A DNA stretch of 64,000 nucleotides, taken from the NCBI RefSeq assembly GCF_016793225.1, contig NZ_JAEUMN010000106.1:62001-126000 (forward strand), read 5' to 3'. The translations under genes were made by a program, and so were the position numbers. Positions 36,330 through 45,235 of the stretch are shown in pieces; position 1 is the stretch's first letter, and each line of letters starts with the position of its first letter. The stretch comes from Phenylobacterium sp. (GTDB taxonomy: Bacteria; Pseudomonadota; Alphaproteobacteria; Caulobacterales; Caulobacteraceae). The notes beneath the pieces were generated by a model, which made no database searches, was not told the origin of the DNA, and was given only the letters and a program-made list of their open reading frames with translations.

Positions 36330-37393
36330 TGGGCGGCGGGCGTGAAGACCGGCTTGCCGTCGGGGCCGAGGATCTCGGCCCAGCTCTGCCGCACGCGCTG
36401 CTTCAGCTCGGCCGGAAGGGGCACATAGGCCAGTTCGTTCGCCGATGCGTCACCCTTGCTGTAGGCCCAGTCGACGAAGCTGAGGACCGACTTGCCCGTC
36501 GCCGCGTCGGCCTGCGCCTTGTGCATCAGGACGAAGGTGGCGCCCGTGATCGGCCAGGTGCCCTGCCCCGGCTGGTTGATCAGCAGGAGGTAGAAGCCCG
36601 GGGCCTTGCTCCAGTCCGCGCCGGCAGCGGCCGCCGCGAAGCTCTCGGCGGTCGGCGCCACGAACTGGCCGGCGGCGTTCTGCAGGCTGGCCGTGGGCAT
36701 GCCGTTCTGCTTGGCGAAGGCGTATTCGACGTAGCCGATCGCGCCCGGGGTCTGCTTCACGTATCCGGCGACCCCGTCATTGCCCTTGCCGCCCTGCCCC
36801 GTCGGCCAGGCGATGGCGTCGTTGGCCCCGACCGTCGCCCACTGGGGCGCGGCCGCGGTGAGGTAGCTGGTGAAGAGGAAGCTGGTGCCCGAGCCGTCGG
36901 ACCGGTGCACGACGGTGATCGGCAGGTTCGGCAGCTTGAGGCCCGGGTTCACGGCGGCGATCGCCGGATCCGTCCATCTGGCGACCTTGCCGAGGTAGAT
37001 GTCCGCCAGCAGCGGGCCGGTGAGCTTCAGCTGCCCGTTCTGCACGCCCGGCAGATTCACGATCGGCACGACGCCGCCGATCACCGTGGGGAACTGCACC
37101 AGGCCCGCCTCGGCCAGTTCCTCGGGCTTCAGCGGCTTGTCGCTCGCCCCGAAGGCCACGGTCTTGGCCTTGATCTGCTTGATGCCGCCGCCGGAACCGA
37201 TGGCCTGGTAGTTCAGCGTCAGGCCGGTCTCCGCGCGCTGCTGCTCGGCCCACTTCGCATAGAGCGGCGCCGGGAAGGTGGCGCCCGCGCCGGCGATCTG
37301 CGCGCCGGCGGCCGGCGCGCCGGCCTTGTCGGACTGCCCACACGCGGCCAGGGCCAGGCAGGCGGCCAGGCCCAGAACGATCTTGCGGATCAC
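36326..37393 (-). CDS. pstS: Phosphate-binding lipoprotein PstS (first copy)
   Basis: Periplasmic phosphate receptor of the Pst transporter, 355 residues. A lipobox LAAC with Cys18 predicts a lipid anchor. Phosphate-site segments are GAGATFPAPLYAKW, IGSGGGIKQI, FGASDKPL and HRSDGSGTSFLFT. GTG start with GGAG 8 bases upstream. It heads pstSCAB-phoU and lies behind a candidate Pho box. It is clearly paralogous to the second PstS of this locus (39202-40239). Confidence 0.95.
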   Translation of the reverse strand: MIRKIVLGLAACLALAACGQSDKAGAPAAGAQIAGAGATFPAPLYAKWAEQQRAETGLTLNYQAIGSGGGIKQIKAKTVAFGASDKPLKPEELAEAGLVQFPTVIGGVVPIVNLPGVQNGQLKLTGPLLADIYLGKVARWTDPAIAAVNPGLKLPNLPITVVHRSDGSGTSFLFTSYLTAAAPQWATVGANDAIAWPTGQGGKGNDGVAGYVKQTPGAIGYVEYAFAKQNGMPTASLQNAAGQFVAPTAESFAAAAAGADWSKAPGFYLLLINQPGQGTWPITGATFVLMHKAQADAATGKSVLSFVDWAYSKGDASANELAYVPLPAELKQRVRQSWAEILGPDGKPVFTPAAQ

Positions 37394-37442
37394 GTGGATT
37401 CTCCCACCGAGGGTGTTGTGGGGACCGCTCTACGCGGCGCAC

Positions 37443-37482
37443 ATGACACTTCGGCGAAGCTTTTGCGACAGTTCAATGACGG
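37443..37482 (-). promoter_or_regulatory. Candidate Pho box before pstS
   Basis: On the plus strand ATGACGG (37476), GCGACAG (37465) and ATGACAC (37443) lie at multiples of 11 bp, with a weaker GCGAAGC at 37454. Read toward pstS these are CTGTCAT-like heptamers with 4-base spacers, the PhoB direct-repeat pattern. The box lies 50-90 bases before the pstS start. Confidence 0.7.
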
Positions 37483-37541
37483 CCCCGGCGGATCAGGTTA
37501 TGGAGCCGCCGTTCGTCCCCGCACAGCGATAGAGGTCCTCC

Positions 37542-38183
37542 GTGAACTGGTTCCAGGCGCTCATGCCCAAGGAGGGCCGGTTCTTCGACCTGTTCGAGAG
37601 CCACGCCGCCAAGCTGACGGCCGGCGCGAGCTCGCTTCGCAAGCTCCTCGAGGGCGGCCCGGAGACCCCGACCCATTGCGCGGCCGTGGCCGCCCACGAG
37701 GACGCCGCCGACGACGTCGCGCGCGAGGTGATGCTGATGGTCCGGCGGACCTTCATCACGCCGTTCGACCGGGCCGACATCATCGACCTGATCTCCTCGA
37801 TGGACGACGCCATCGACCAGATGCACAAGACGGCCAAGGCCACCAGCCTGTTCGAGCAGACCACGTTCCAGCCGCACATGCTGCAGCTCGGCGAGCTGAT
37901 CGAGAGGACGGCGCTCCTGACCGCCGAGGCGGTGCCGCTGCTGCGCACCATGCGTGCGAACGCCGGGCGGCTGAACGAGATCACCGAGCAGGTCCGGCGG
38001 CTCGAGGAGGAGAGCGACCACCTCTACGACGCAGGTGTCGCCGCGCTCTACAAGACGATCGGCCGGACCGACCCGATGGCCTACATCGTCGGCGCGGAAA
38101 TTTACGACCACCTCGAGAAGGTGGTGGACCGGTTCGAGGACGTGGCCAATCGGATCAGCGGCGTGCTGATCGAACATCTCTGA
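37542..38183 (+). CDS. DUF47 family protein (PhoU-like Pit accessory)
   Basis: A 213-residue all-helical PhoU-like protein with metal-binding patterns such as DRADIIDLISSMDDAID and HLEKVVDRFEDVANRI. DUF47 proteins are typically encoded with pit transporters and are thought to regulate them. GTG start with AGAGG 6 bases upstream. It is followed after 8 bases by pit. Confidence 0.92.
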   Translation: MNWFQALMPKEGRFFDLFESHAAKLTAGASSLRKLLEGGPETPTHCAAVAAHEDAADDVAREVMLMVRRTFITPFDRADIIDLISSMDDAIDQMHKTAKATSLFEQTTFQPHMLQLGELIERTALLTAEAVPLLRTMRANAGRLNEITEQVRRLEEESDHLYDAGVAALYKTIGRTDPMAYIVGAEIYDHLEKVVDRFEDVANRISGVLIEHL

Positions 38184-38191
38184 GCCTCGCC

Positions 38192-39205
38192 ATGGACCTC
38201 GGCGGAGCCAGCCTGCTCGTCATCTTCCTGATCGGCGTGGCCCTGGCGTTCGATTTCCTGAACGGCCTGCACGACGCCGCCAACTCGATCGCGACGGTCG
38301 TGTCGACCCGCGTGCTCTCGCCGCGCGTGGCGGTGGCCTGGGCGGCGTTCTTCAACTTCATCGCCTTCCTGTTCTTCGGCCTCCACGTGGCCAACACGGT
38401 CGGCAAAGGCATCATCTCGGCCGACATCGTCTCGGACGCCGTGATCTTCGGGGCCCTCGGCGGCGCGATCAGCTGGAACGTGATCACCTGGCTGGCGGGG
38501 ATCCCGTCGTCATCGTCCCATGCGCTGATCGGCGGACTGCTCGGCGCGGGGGTCACCAAGGCGGGCCTGGACGGCGTGGTGTGGTCCGGCGTGCTGAAGA
38601 CGATGGCCGGTATCGTCGTCTCGCCTTCACTGGGCTTCGGGCTGGCCCTCGTGCTCGTCTTCATCGTCACCTGGCTCTTCGTGAAGGCGACGCCGTCGTT
38701 CGCGGACGCGACCTTCCGCAAGCTCCAGCTCGTTTCGGCCGCGATGTTCTCGCTGGGCCACGGGGGCAACGACGCCCAGAAGACGATGGGCATCATCGCG
38801 GTCCTGCTGTTCAGCCACGGCCATCTCGGGGCGGAGTTCCACGTGCCGTTCTGGGTGGTGATCAGCTGCCAGGCGGCGCTGGGACTCGGCACGCTCTTCG
38901 GTGGCTGGCGGATCGTGCACACCATGGGTTCAAAGATCACCCGCCTGTCGCCGCAGCAGGGGTTCTGCGCCGAGACCGGCGGCGCGATCACCATCTTCCT
39001 GGCCACGCACATCGGCGTGCCGATCTCGACCACCCACACGATCACCGGCGCCATCGTCGGCGTCGGGGCGTCGCGCCGGATGTCGGCGGTGCGCTGGGGC
39101 GTCGCGAGCCGGATCGTCTGGGCCTGGGTCATCACCCTGCCCGCCTCGGGCGTGATCGCCGCGGGCTTCTACCTGCTCGCGCGCCTCGCCGACCGGGCGC
39201 TCTAG
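38192..39205 (+). CDS. pit: Inorganic phosphate transporter, Pit family
   Basis: A 337-residue proton-coupled (metal-)phosphate symporter with about ten helices. The duplicated PD001131-type signatures are NGLHDAANSIATVV and GHGGNDAQKTMG. It is a low-affinity system, complementing the high-affinity Pst system encoded next to it. Its last 4 bases overlap the end of the convergent second pstS. At this length it is the shorter bacterial form. Confidence 0.95.
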   Translation: MDLGGASLLVIFLIGVALAFDFLNGLHDAANSIATVVSTRVLSPRVAVAWAAFFNFIAFLFFGLHVANTVGKGIISADIVSDAVIFGALGGAISWNVITWLAGIPSSSSHALIGGLLGAGVTKAGLDGVVWSGVLKTMAGIVVSPSLGFGLALVLVFIVTWLFVKATPSFADATFRKLQLVSAAMFSLGHGGNDAQKTMGIIAVLLFSHGHLGAEFHVPFWVVISCQAALGLGTLFGGWRIVHTMGSKITRLSPQQGFCAETGGAITIFLATHIGVPISTTHTITGAIVGVGASRRMSAVRWGVASRIVWAWVITLPASGVIAAGFYLLARLADRAL

Positions 39206-40239
39206 CGGAGGACCGGGCGGCCGTCCGGCCCGACGATCCGGGACCACGACCTGCGGACCATGTCCTTCACCGCGGCGGGCATCGGCAGGTAGTCGAGCTG
39301 CACGGCCGCGGCGTCGCCGTTGCGGTACGCCCAGTCGAAGAAGGCCAGCACCTCGCGCCCCTTGGCCGCGTCCTCCTGCCGGGTCTTCACCAGGATGAAC
39401 GTCGCGCCGGTGATCGGCCAGGCGCCGGCGCCGGGCTGGTCGAGCAGCAGGAGGTAGAAGCCCGGAGCCGCCTTCCAGTTGGCGTTGGCCGCCGCGGCGC
39501 TGAAGTTCGCGGCCGCCGGGGGCACGTACTCGCCCGCCTTGTTCTGCAGGAGCGTCGTGGTGAGACCGTTCTGCTTGGCGAAGGCGTATTCGACGTAGCC
39601 GATCGAGCCCGGCGTCTGCTTCACGTAGGCGGCGACGCCGTCATTGCCCTTCCCGCCCAGGCCCGTGGGCCACTTCACGGCGTCGTTGGCGCCGACCTCG
39701 CTCGCCCAGCGCGGGGCCTTCATCGCCAGGTACGAGGTGAACAGGAAGGTCGTGCCCGACCCGTCGGACCGGTGGACCACGGTGATGGGGAGGTTCGGGA
39801 GCGTGAGGCCGGGATTGTACCTGGCGATCAGCGGATCGTTCCAGCGCTTCACCACGCCCCTGAAGATGTCGGCGGTCAGGGCGCCGGTGAGCTTCAGCTG
39901 TCCGGAGCGGACGCCGGGGATGTTGACCACCGGGACCACGCCGCCGATCACCGTGGGGAACATCGAGAAGCCCGCGCTGGCCAGGTCGTCCGGCTTGAGC
40001 GGCTTGTCGGTGGCGCCGAAGTCGACCGTTCCGGCCGTGATCTGGCGTATGCCGCCGCCCGAGCCGATGGCCTGGTAGTTGAGTCGCGAGCCGGTCTGGG
40101 CGCGGTAGGTCTCCGCCCATTTGGCGTAGATGGGCGCCGGGAAGGTCGCCCCCGCGCCAGAGATGTCGGCGGCCTGGGCGGCCCCCGCCAGGACAAGCGC
40201 GGCCGCCGCAACGATCGCTCCGAGATGGCGGTTGAACAT
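39202..40239 (-). CDS. Phosphate-binding protein PstS (second copy, soluble)
   Basis: A 345-residue paralogue of the operon PstS, with the same segments (GAGATFPAPIYAKW, IGSGGGIRQI, HRSDGSGTTFLFT). It has a cleavable signal peptide (AGAAQA before ADISG) and no lipobox, so it should be a free periplasmic or released receptor. It has no linked permease genes and its own candidate Pho box. It is divergent from the phosphate-selective porin. Confidence 0.94.
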   Translation of the reverse strand: MFNRHLGAIVAAAALVLAGAAQAADISGAGATFPAPIYAKWAETYRAQTGSRLNYQAIGSGGGIRQITAGTVDFGATDKPLKPDDLASAGFSMFPTVIGGVVPVVNIPGVRSGQLKLTGALTADIFRGVVKRWNDPLIARYNPGLTLPNLPITVVHRSDGSGTTFLFTSYLAMKAPRWASEVGANDAVKWPTGLGGKGNDGVAAYVKQTPGSIGYVEYAFAKQNGLTTTLLQNKAGEYVPPAAANFSAAAANANWKAAPGFYLLLLDQPGAGAWPITGATFILVKTRQEDAAKGREVLAFFDWAYRNGDAAAVQLDYLPMPAAVKDMVRRSWSRIVGPDGRPVLR

Positions 40240-40312
40240 GGTGTCACCCCTGCTGCTCCGGGCGGCCCTCGCGCCCGTCCAGCGGGGTGTAGGAGTTCAA
40301 TGCGAAGACAGC

Positions 40313-40341
40313 GCGACAGTTGGACGTCAGGTCGGTGACAC
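40313..40341 (-). promoter_or_regulatory. Candidate Pho box before second pstS
   Basis: On the plus strand GCGACAG (40313), ACGTCAG (40324) and GTGACAC (40335) are spaced exactly 11 bp. Read on the minus strand they give GTGTCAC, CTGACGT and CTGTCGC, degenerate Pho half-sites with 4-base spacers. The box lies 74-102 bases before the second pstS start. Confidence 0.65.
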
Positions 40342-40357
40342 TGGGAGCGTCACGAAT

Positions 40358-40386
40358 CTGTCGTCATTCCTTTGCCGTTCCGTCGC
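40358..40386 (+). promoter_or_regulatory. Candidate Pho box before porin gene
   Basis: CTGTCGT (40358-40364) and CCGTCGC (40380-40386) are separated by exactly 22 bp, with a weak middle unit CCTTTGC at 40369. This 11-bp phasing fits a PhoB site serving the divergent porin gene 68 bases downstream. Confidence 0.55.
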
Positions 40387-40453
40387 ACACGGGGACTACA
40401 GACCGCCTGCTTTCCGCGTCGGCGTACGGCGCGACTCGAGAAGGACCCCGCTC

Positions 40454-42034
40454 ATGACGCCGCTCTCGACCCGCGGGGCCGCCGCTGCGGCGTGCGCTGG
40501 ACTTCTTCTCTGCGCAGCCTCCGGCCCGGCCATCGCCGCGCCGGCTTCGGCGACCGAGGCGAAGCTCCAGGCCATGCAGCGGCAGCTCGACGACATGCGG
40601 GCCCAGCTCGACCAGCTGCGAGCGGGCGGAACGACCGACCCGCGGCTCACGGCGATCCAGCAGCAGCTCGATGCGATGGCGACCCAGCTCGCCGAGATGA
40701 AGACCGGGCAGGAGACCGCCGCGACCGACATCGCGACGCTGAAGCTGCCGCCCGCGGCCAATGCGGTCACGGCGTCGCTGTCCAACGGCAAGCCCGCGCT
40801 CGCCACCACCGACGGCCGGTTCACCGCCAACATCCGCGCGATCCTGATGATGGACGGCGGCAAGTACTTCCAGGACGACAACCTGCCGGCGACGGTGACC
40901 AGCCGGGACCTCAACGAGGGCGTGAACTTCCGCCGCGCGCGCATCGGCTTCGACGGTCGGCTGTTCGGCGACTTCGACTACGCGTTCGTCTACGAGTTCG
41001 GCGGCTCCGGCGTCGAGGAGGCCGGTCGGCTCTACGAGGCGTCGGTGACCTACACGGCGCTGAAGCCCTTCCGCCTGAAGGTGGGGGCCTTCGAGCCCAA
41101 CGTGAACCTGGCGGCCGCCACCTCCACCAGCCAGATGCCGCTGCTGGAGCGGCCGGCGCCCGCCGAGGCCGCGCGCAACGTCGCCGCCGGCGACTCGCGG
41201 GTGGCGATCCAGCTCAGCGCCAACGACGCCTTCGGCAGCGAGACCGGCGTGGCGTGGCGGTGGTTCGCGGCGACGGCGTTCACGGGCAACACCCTGGGCG
41301 GCGCCCAGCAGTTCGACGAGCAGACCGGCTGGCTGGCCCGGGCCGCCCTCGCGCCGTACAGCGGCGTGGACTGGCAGGCGCACATCGGCGCGAACGTGCA
41401 GTACGTGCTGCAGCCGAACGACGCGACGGGTCCCAACGGCGCCGGCCCGCGGTATCCGGTCCAGATCCGCGACCGGCCCGAGCTGCGCCTGGACGGAACG
41501 CGGCTGGTGGACACCGGCGCGATCGACGCCGAGGGCGCCCGGGTCTTCGGCGGCGAGGCGGCGCTCCAGATCAAGGGCCTGCTCGTCGAGGCCGAGGCCT
41601 TCCGCTACCGGATCGAGCGCCGCGCCAGCGCGCTGCCGGATCCCAGGTTCAAGGGCTGGTACGTCCAGGGCTCGTGGGTGCTGACGGGCGAGACGCGGCC
41701 CTACAACGCCACGGAGGCGCGGTTCGACGCCCCGAAGCAGACCTACACCTTCAATCCGGCGGCCGGGACCTGGGGCGCGTTCGAGCTGGCGGCGCGCTAC
41801 TCGGTGCTGGACCTGAACTTCCGCGAGGGCGTGGCCGGCGCCGTCGGGCCGCTGGGCGCCGTCCGGGGCGGCGAGCAGAAGATCCTCAGCTTCGGGGCGA
41901 ACTGGTACCTCAATCCGGCGATCCGGCTGATGCTGGACTACCAGCGCGTGGACATCGAGCGGCTGACCGCGGCGGGCGCGCAGGCCGGTCAGGCGTACGA
42001 CGCCGTCGCCGCGCGGGCGCAGGTGACCTTCTAG
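40454..42034 (+). CDS. Phosphate-selective porin, OprP/OprO family
   Basis: A 526-residue outer-membrane porin. The signal peptide ends at PAIAA (about residue 29). A coiled-coil segment (about 33-95, repeats like MQRQLDDMRAQLDQLRAG) precedes the barrel, as in trimeric OprP/O-type porins. Barrel landmarks include FRRARIGFDGRLFGDFDY and the terminal AARAQVTF with a C-terminal Phe. It probably passes phosphate or polyphosphate into the periplasm for the two PstS proteins; selectivity is inferred from family and locus. Confidence 0.9.
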   Translation: MTPLSTRGAAAAACAGLLLCAASGPAIAAPASATEAKLQAMQRQLDDMRAQLDQLRAGGTTDPRLTAIQQQLDAMATQLAEMKTGQETAATDIATLKLPPAANAVTASLSNGKPALATTDGRFTANIRAILMMDGGKYFQDDNLPATVTSRDLNEGVNFRRARIGFDGRLFGDFDYAFVYEFGGSGVEEAGRLYEASVTYTALKPFRLKVGAFEPNVNLAAATSTSQMPLLERPAPAEAARNVAAGDSRVAIQLSANDAFGSETGVAWRWFAATAFTGNTLGGAQQFDEQTGWLARAALAPYSGVDWQAHIGANVQYVLQPNDATGPNGAGPRYPVQIRDRPELRLDGTRLVDTGAIDAEGARVFGGEAALQIKGLLVEAEAFRYRIERRASALPDPRFKGWYVQGSWVLTGETRPYNATEARFDAPKQTYTFNPAAGTWGAFELAARYSVLDLNFREGVAGAVGPLGAVRGGEQKILSFGANWYLNPAIRLMLDYQRVDIERLTAAGAQAGQAYDAVAARAQVTF

Positions 42035-42055
42035 GGAACGTGCTAAGGCGGGGCC

Positions 42056-42550
42056 ATGAGAGTCTATTTCGCCTCGGACCATGCCGGCTTCGACACCAAG
42101 AACAGTCTGGTAGCCTTCGTCCGCGACGAGCTCGGGCATGAGGTCGAGGACTGTGGCGCGTTCGTGAACGACCCGCAGGACGACTACCCGGAGATCGTCG
42201 CCGCGGCGGCCCGGAAACTGGCGGACGACGTGGCGGCGGGACGCGACAGCCGCGCCATCGTGGCCGGCGGCTCGGGCCAGGGCGAGGCCATCGTGGCCAA
42301 CCGCTTCAAGGGCGTGCGCTGCGCGCTCTACTACGGCGATCCGGGCGCCGAGCAGGTGGACGCCTCGGGGCGGCAGCTCGACATCCTGAGCTCGACGCGG
42401 GAGCACAACGACGCCAATGCGCTGTCGCTGGGCCTGCGGTTCCTGACCCTCGAGCAGGCCAAGGCGGCGGTGGCGCGGTGGCTGGCCGCGCCGTTCCCGG
42501 GCGAGGCCCGGCATGCCCGCCGAATCGCCCAGATCGACGAGGTTTCCTGA
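42056..42550 (+). CDS. RpiB/LacAB family sugar-phosphate isomerase, Cys-less active site
   Basis: A 164-residue isomerase-fold protein, starting MRVYFASDHAGF. The motif GGSGQGEAIVANRFKGVRCAL replaces the catalytic Cys of E. coli RpiB with Gly but keeps the Glu that serves as base in the mycobacterial-type enzymes. REHNDANALSLGLRF completes the phosphate site. An insertion of about 10 residues after LYYG separates it from mycobacterial RpiB. Ribose-5-phosphate isomerase activity is probable but not certain. Confidence 0.85.
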   Translation: MRVYFASDHAGFDTKNSLVAFVRDELGHEVEDCGAFVNDPQDDYPEIVAAAARKLADDVAAGRDSRAIVAGGSGQGEAIVANRFKGVRCALYYGDPGAEQVDASGRQLDILSSTREHNDANALSLGLRFLTLEQAKAAVARWLAAPFPGEARHARRIAQIDEVS

Positions 42551-42557
42551 GGCGGCC

Positions 42558-43736
42558 TCAGCCGGTCGCGGCGGCCCGCGGCGCCCGGCGGACCTCGACC
42601 ACCCGCACCCGGGCCCCGTCGAGCACCAGCGCCAGCTCGCCGCGCTTCAGCTTCAGGGCGTCGGCGCCGAAGGCCTCCAGGCGCCACCCCTTCAGCGCCG
42701 CTACGTCGGCGCCGTCGTCGTTGGCGATCTGCTCCAGGTCGGAGACGGTGGCGATCAGCTTGGAGGCCACGCCGGCCTCCTCGGCCCGGGCCTTCAGCAG
42801 CACCTTCAGCAGCTCGACGACCGCGCCGGCCGCCGGCGACGCCTGTTGCCGGGGCTTCTCGACGACCGGGGCGTAGCCCTCGGGGTCGCGCAGGGCCTCG
42901 CGGATCGCCGCCACCAGGTCGGGGCCGAAGCGCGAGCCGGAGAAGCCCTTGGGCACCGAGCGCAGGCGGTCCAAGCCGTCGGCGTCGGTCGGGGCCTGGG
43001 TGGCGATCTCGTCGATGGCCTCGTCCTTGAGGATCCGGCCGCGCGGCTGGTCGCGCAGCTGCGCCGTGCGCTCGCGCCAGGCGGCGACGGCGCGGTAGAT
43101 GGCGAGGTACTTGGCGGTGTGCCGGCGCGGGCGCAGGCGCTTCCAGGCGTTCTCGGGCTCCACGTCGTAGTTGGCGGGCGCGGTCAGGTCGGCCATCTCG
43201 TCCGTGACCCAGGCGAGGCGCCCTTCCCGCTCCAGCCGCTCGCGCAGCATCGGGTAGAGCCGCGCCAGGTGCGTCACGTCGGCCAGCGCATAGGTGAGCT
43301 GGTTGTCGCTGAGCGGCCGCCGGGCCCAGTCGGTGAACCGCGAGCTCTTGTCGAGCTCGATCTTCAGCATCTGGCGGACCAGCGCGTCATAGGCGATCTG
43401 CTCGCCGAAGCCGGCCGCCATGCCCGCCACCTGGGTGTCGAACAGCGGCTTCGGCATGGCCTGGAGGTTGTTGAAGATTTCCACGTCCTGCCGCGCGGCG
43501 TGGAACACCTTCAGGATCTTCGGGTCGCGCAGGACGTCGAGGAATGGGCCGAGGTCGATCCCCTCGGCGAGCGGGTCGATCACCGCCTCGGCCGAGGGCG
43601 CCGCCGCCTGGATCAGGCACAGCTTCGGCCAGTAGGTGGTCTCCCGCATGAACTCGGTGTCCACGGCGACGAACGGCTGGCCCTTGAGCTTGTCGCAAAA
43701 GGCCTGGAGTTCCGCAGTGGTGGTGATCGGCGTCAT
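42558..43736 (-). CDS. rnd: Ribonuclease D
   Basis: A 392-residue 3'-5' exoribonuclease for tRNA and small RNA maturation. DEDDy motifs: VAVDTEFMRE (Exo I), VFHAARQDVEIF (Exo II) and QLTYALADVTHL (Exo III with Tyr). An HRDC domain follows at about 215-290. It is divergent from purM across 84 bases and converges with the isomerase gene with 7 bases between. Confidence 0.95.
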   Translation of the reverse strand: MTPITTTAELQAFCDKLKGQPFVAVDTEFMRETTYWPKLCLIQAAAPSAEAVIDPLAEGIDLGPFLDVLRDPKILKVFHAARQDVEIFNNLQAMPKPLFDTQVAGMAAGFGEQIAYDALVRQMLKIELDKSSRFTDWARRPLSDNQLTYALADVTHLARLYPMLRERLEREGRLAWVTDEMADLTAPANYDVEPENAWKRLRPRRHTAKYLAIYRAVAAWRERTAQLRDQPRGRILKDEAIDEIATQAPTDADGLDRLRSVPKGFSGSRFGPDLVAAIREALRDPEGYAPVVEKPRQQASPAAGAVVELLKVLLKARAEEAGVASKLIATVSDLEQIANDDGADVAALKGWRLEAFGADALKLKRGELALVLDGARVRVVEVRRAPRAAATG

Positions 43737-43820
43737 AAATCAGCTATAGCCCCGCGCGCGGCCGACTCCATACCTGGCCGCAACGGGCGCCTCTCTCGCA
43801 CTTTCAAACCGGGTTCGTAA

Positions 43821-44849
43821 ATGTCCGAACGGCCAAACGGTCTCACGTACGCGCAGGCGGGGGTGTCGATCGACGCCGGCAACGAGCTGGTCGAGCGGAT
43901 CAAGCCGCTGGCCAAGTCCACGCGGCGGGCCGGATCCGAGCCCTCGCTGGGCGGCTTCGGCGCCCTCTTCGACCTCAGGGCCGCCGGCTACGCCGACCCG
44001 CTGCTGGTGACGACCACGGACGGCGTGGGCACCAAGCTGAAGGTCGCCATCGAGACGGGCCTGCACGGCACGGTGGGCGTGGACCTCGTCGGCATGTGCG
44101 TCAACGACCTGCTGGCCCAGGGCGCCGAGCCGCTGATGTTCCTGGACTACTACGCCACCGGGAAGCTCGACGTGGACGCGGCCGCGTCCGTGGTGGCGGG
44201 CATCGCCGAGGGCTGCCGGCAGGCGGGCTGCGCCCTGGTGGGCGGCGAGACGGCCGAGATGCCGGGGATGTACGCCGAGGGCGACTACGACATGGCCGGC
44301 TTCTGCGTGGGCGCCGTCGACCGCGACAAGGTGCTGCCCAGGCTGGGCGACCAGCGTCCGGGCGACGTGCTGGTGGCGCTGGGCTCGTCGGGTCCGCATT
44401 CCAACGGCTACTCGCTGATCCGGCGCATCGTCGAGCGCTCGGGACTGGCGTGGGACGCGCCCGCGCCGTTCGCCCATGGCCGCACGATGGCCGAGGCGCT
44501 GCTGGAGCCGACGCGCATCTACATCCGCTCGGTGCTGCCGCAGCTCAAGGCCGGCCGGGTGAAGGGCGTCGCCCACATCACAGGCGGCGGGCTGATCGAG
44601 AATCCGCCGCGCGCCATCGCCGAGGGCCTCGTCCCCCGCTTCGACTGGAACGCCTGGGCCCTGCCCCCGGTCTTCAACTGGCTACAGCAAGCGGGCGGGG
44701 TCGCCGAGCACGAGATGCGCCGCACCTTCAACTGCGGCGTGGGCCTGGTGCTGATCGTGGCGCCGGAAGACCTGCCCGCCGTGCTGGAGGGCCTGATCGC
44801 CGCCGGCGAAGAAGCCTTCGTCGCCGGCGAACTGGCTCCCGCCACCTGA
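43821..44849 (+). CDS. purM: Phosphoribosylformylglycinamidine cyclo-ligase
   Basis: Forms aminoimidazole ribotide from FGAM with ATP, fifth step of purine synthesis. The 342-residue protein shows YAQAGVSIDAGNELVERIK at the start, TTDGVGTKLKVA, VGMCVNDLLAQGAEPL and HITGGGLIENPPR. purN, which normally follows purM in alphaproteobacteria, is missing; a 722-base repeat-rich gap follows instead. Confidence 0.97.
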   Translation: MSERPNGLTYAQAGVSIDAGNELVERIKPLAKSTRRAGSEPSLGGFGALFDLRAAGYADPLLVTTTDGVGTKLKVAIETGLHGTVGVDLVGMCVNDLLAQGAEPLMFLDYYATGKLDVDAAASVVAGIAEGCRQAGCALVGGETAEMPGMYAEGDYDMAGFCVGAVDRDKVLPRLGDQRPGDVLVALGSSGPHSNGYSLIRRIVERSGLAWDAPAPFAHGRTMAEALLEPTRIYIRSVLPQLKAGRVKGVAHITGGGLIENPPRAIAEGLVPRFDWNAWALPPVFNWLQQAGGVAEHEMRRTFNCGVGLVLIVAPEDLPAVLEGLIAAGEEAFVAGELAPAT

Positions 44850-45031
44850 GGCGCCGCAGGCGCGGGTCGTCGGAACCGCGGGTTCTCGAGGGTTCGTGGT
44901 CCACGAATGAACACGAAGAACACGAATGGCTGCGGAGAGGTCCGGCCGGGGCTTCGGCGTGTCGGCTCGTAGGCCAGAGCCTGAGGTCCGCTGCCGACCC
45001 GTTGTAGACCTCGACCCTTGCGCCCCAAGTT

Positions 45032-45220
45032 CCGTCATCCCGGGCGCAGCGCTCGCCAGAGCGCTGCGACCCGGGACCCAGCCTCTGCGCCCGGAAAGCT
45101 GCGCCATGACCGGCGAGACGGTCCGTTGTCGCGAGGCCGTCGTCCTCGAACCGCGCTGAAAGCCGTGCGGCTGGGTCCCGGGTCTCCGCGCTCTTTCGAG
45201 CGCTGCGCCCGGGATGACGG
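45032..45220. repeat. REP-like long inverted repeat
   Basis: Outer arms CCGTCATCCCGGGCGCAGCG (from 45032) and its complement ending at 45220 match over 24 bases. Inner arms ACCCGGGACCCAGCC (45069-45083) and GGCTGGGTCCCGGGT (45169-45183) also pair. The element can form a long cruciform. Confidence 0.9.
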
Positions 45221-45235
45221 GAGTGGGGCGCCTTA

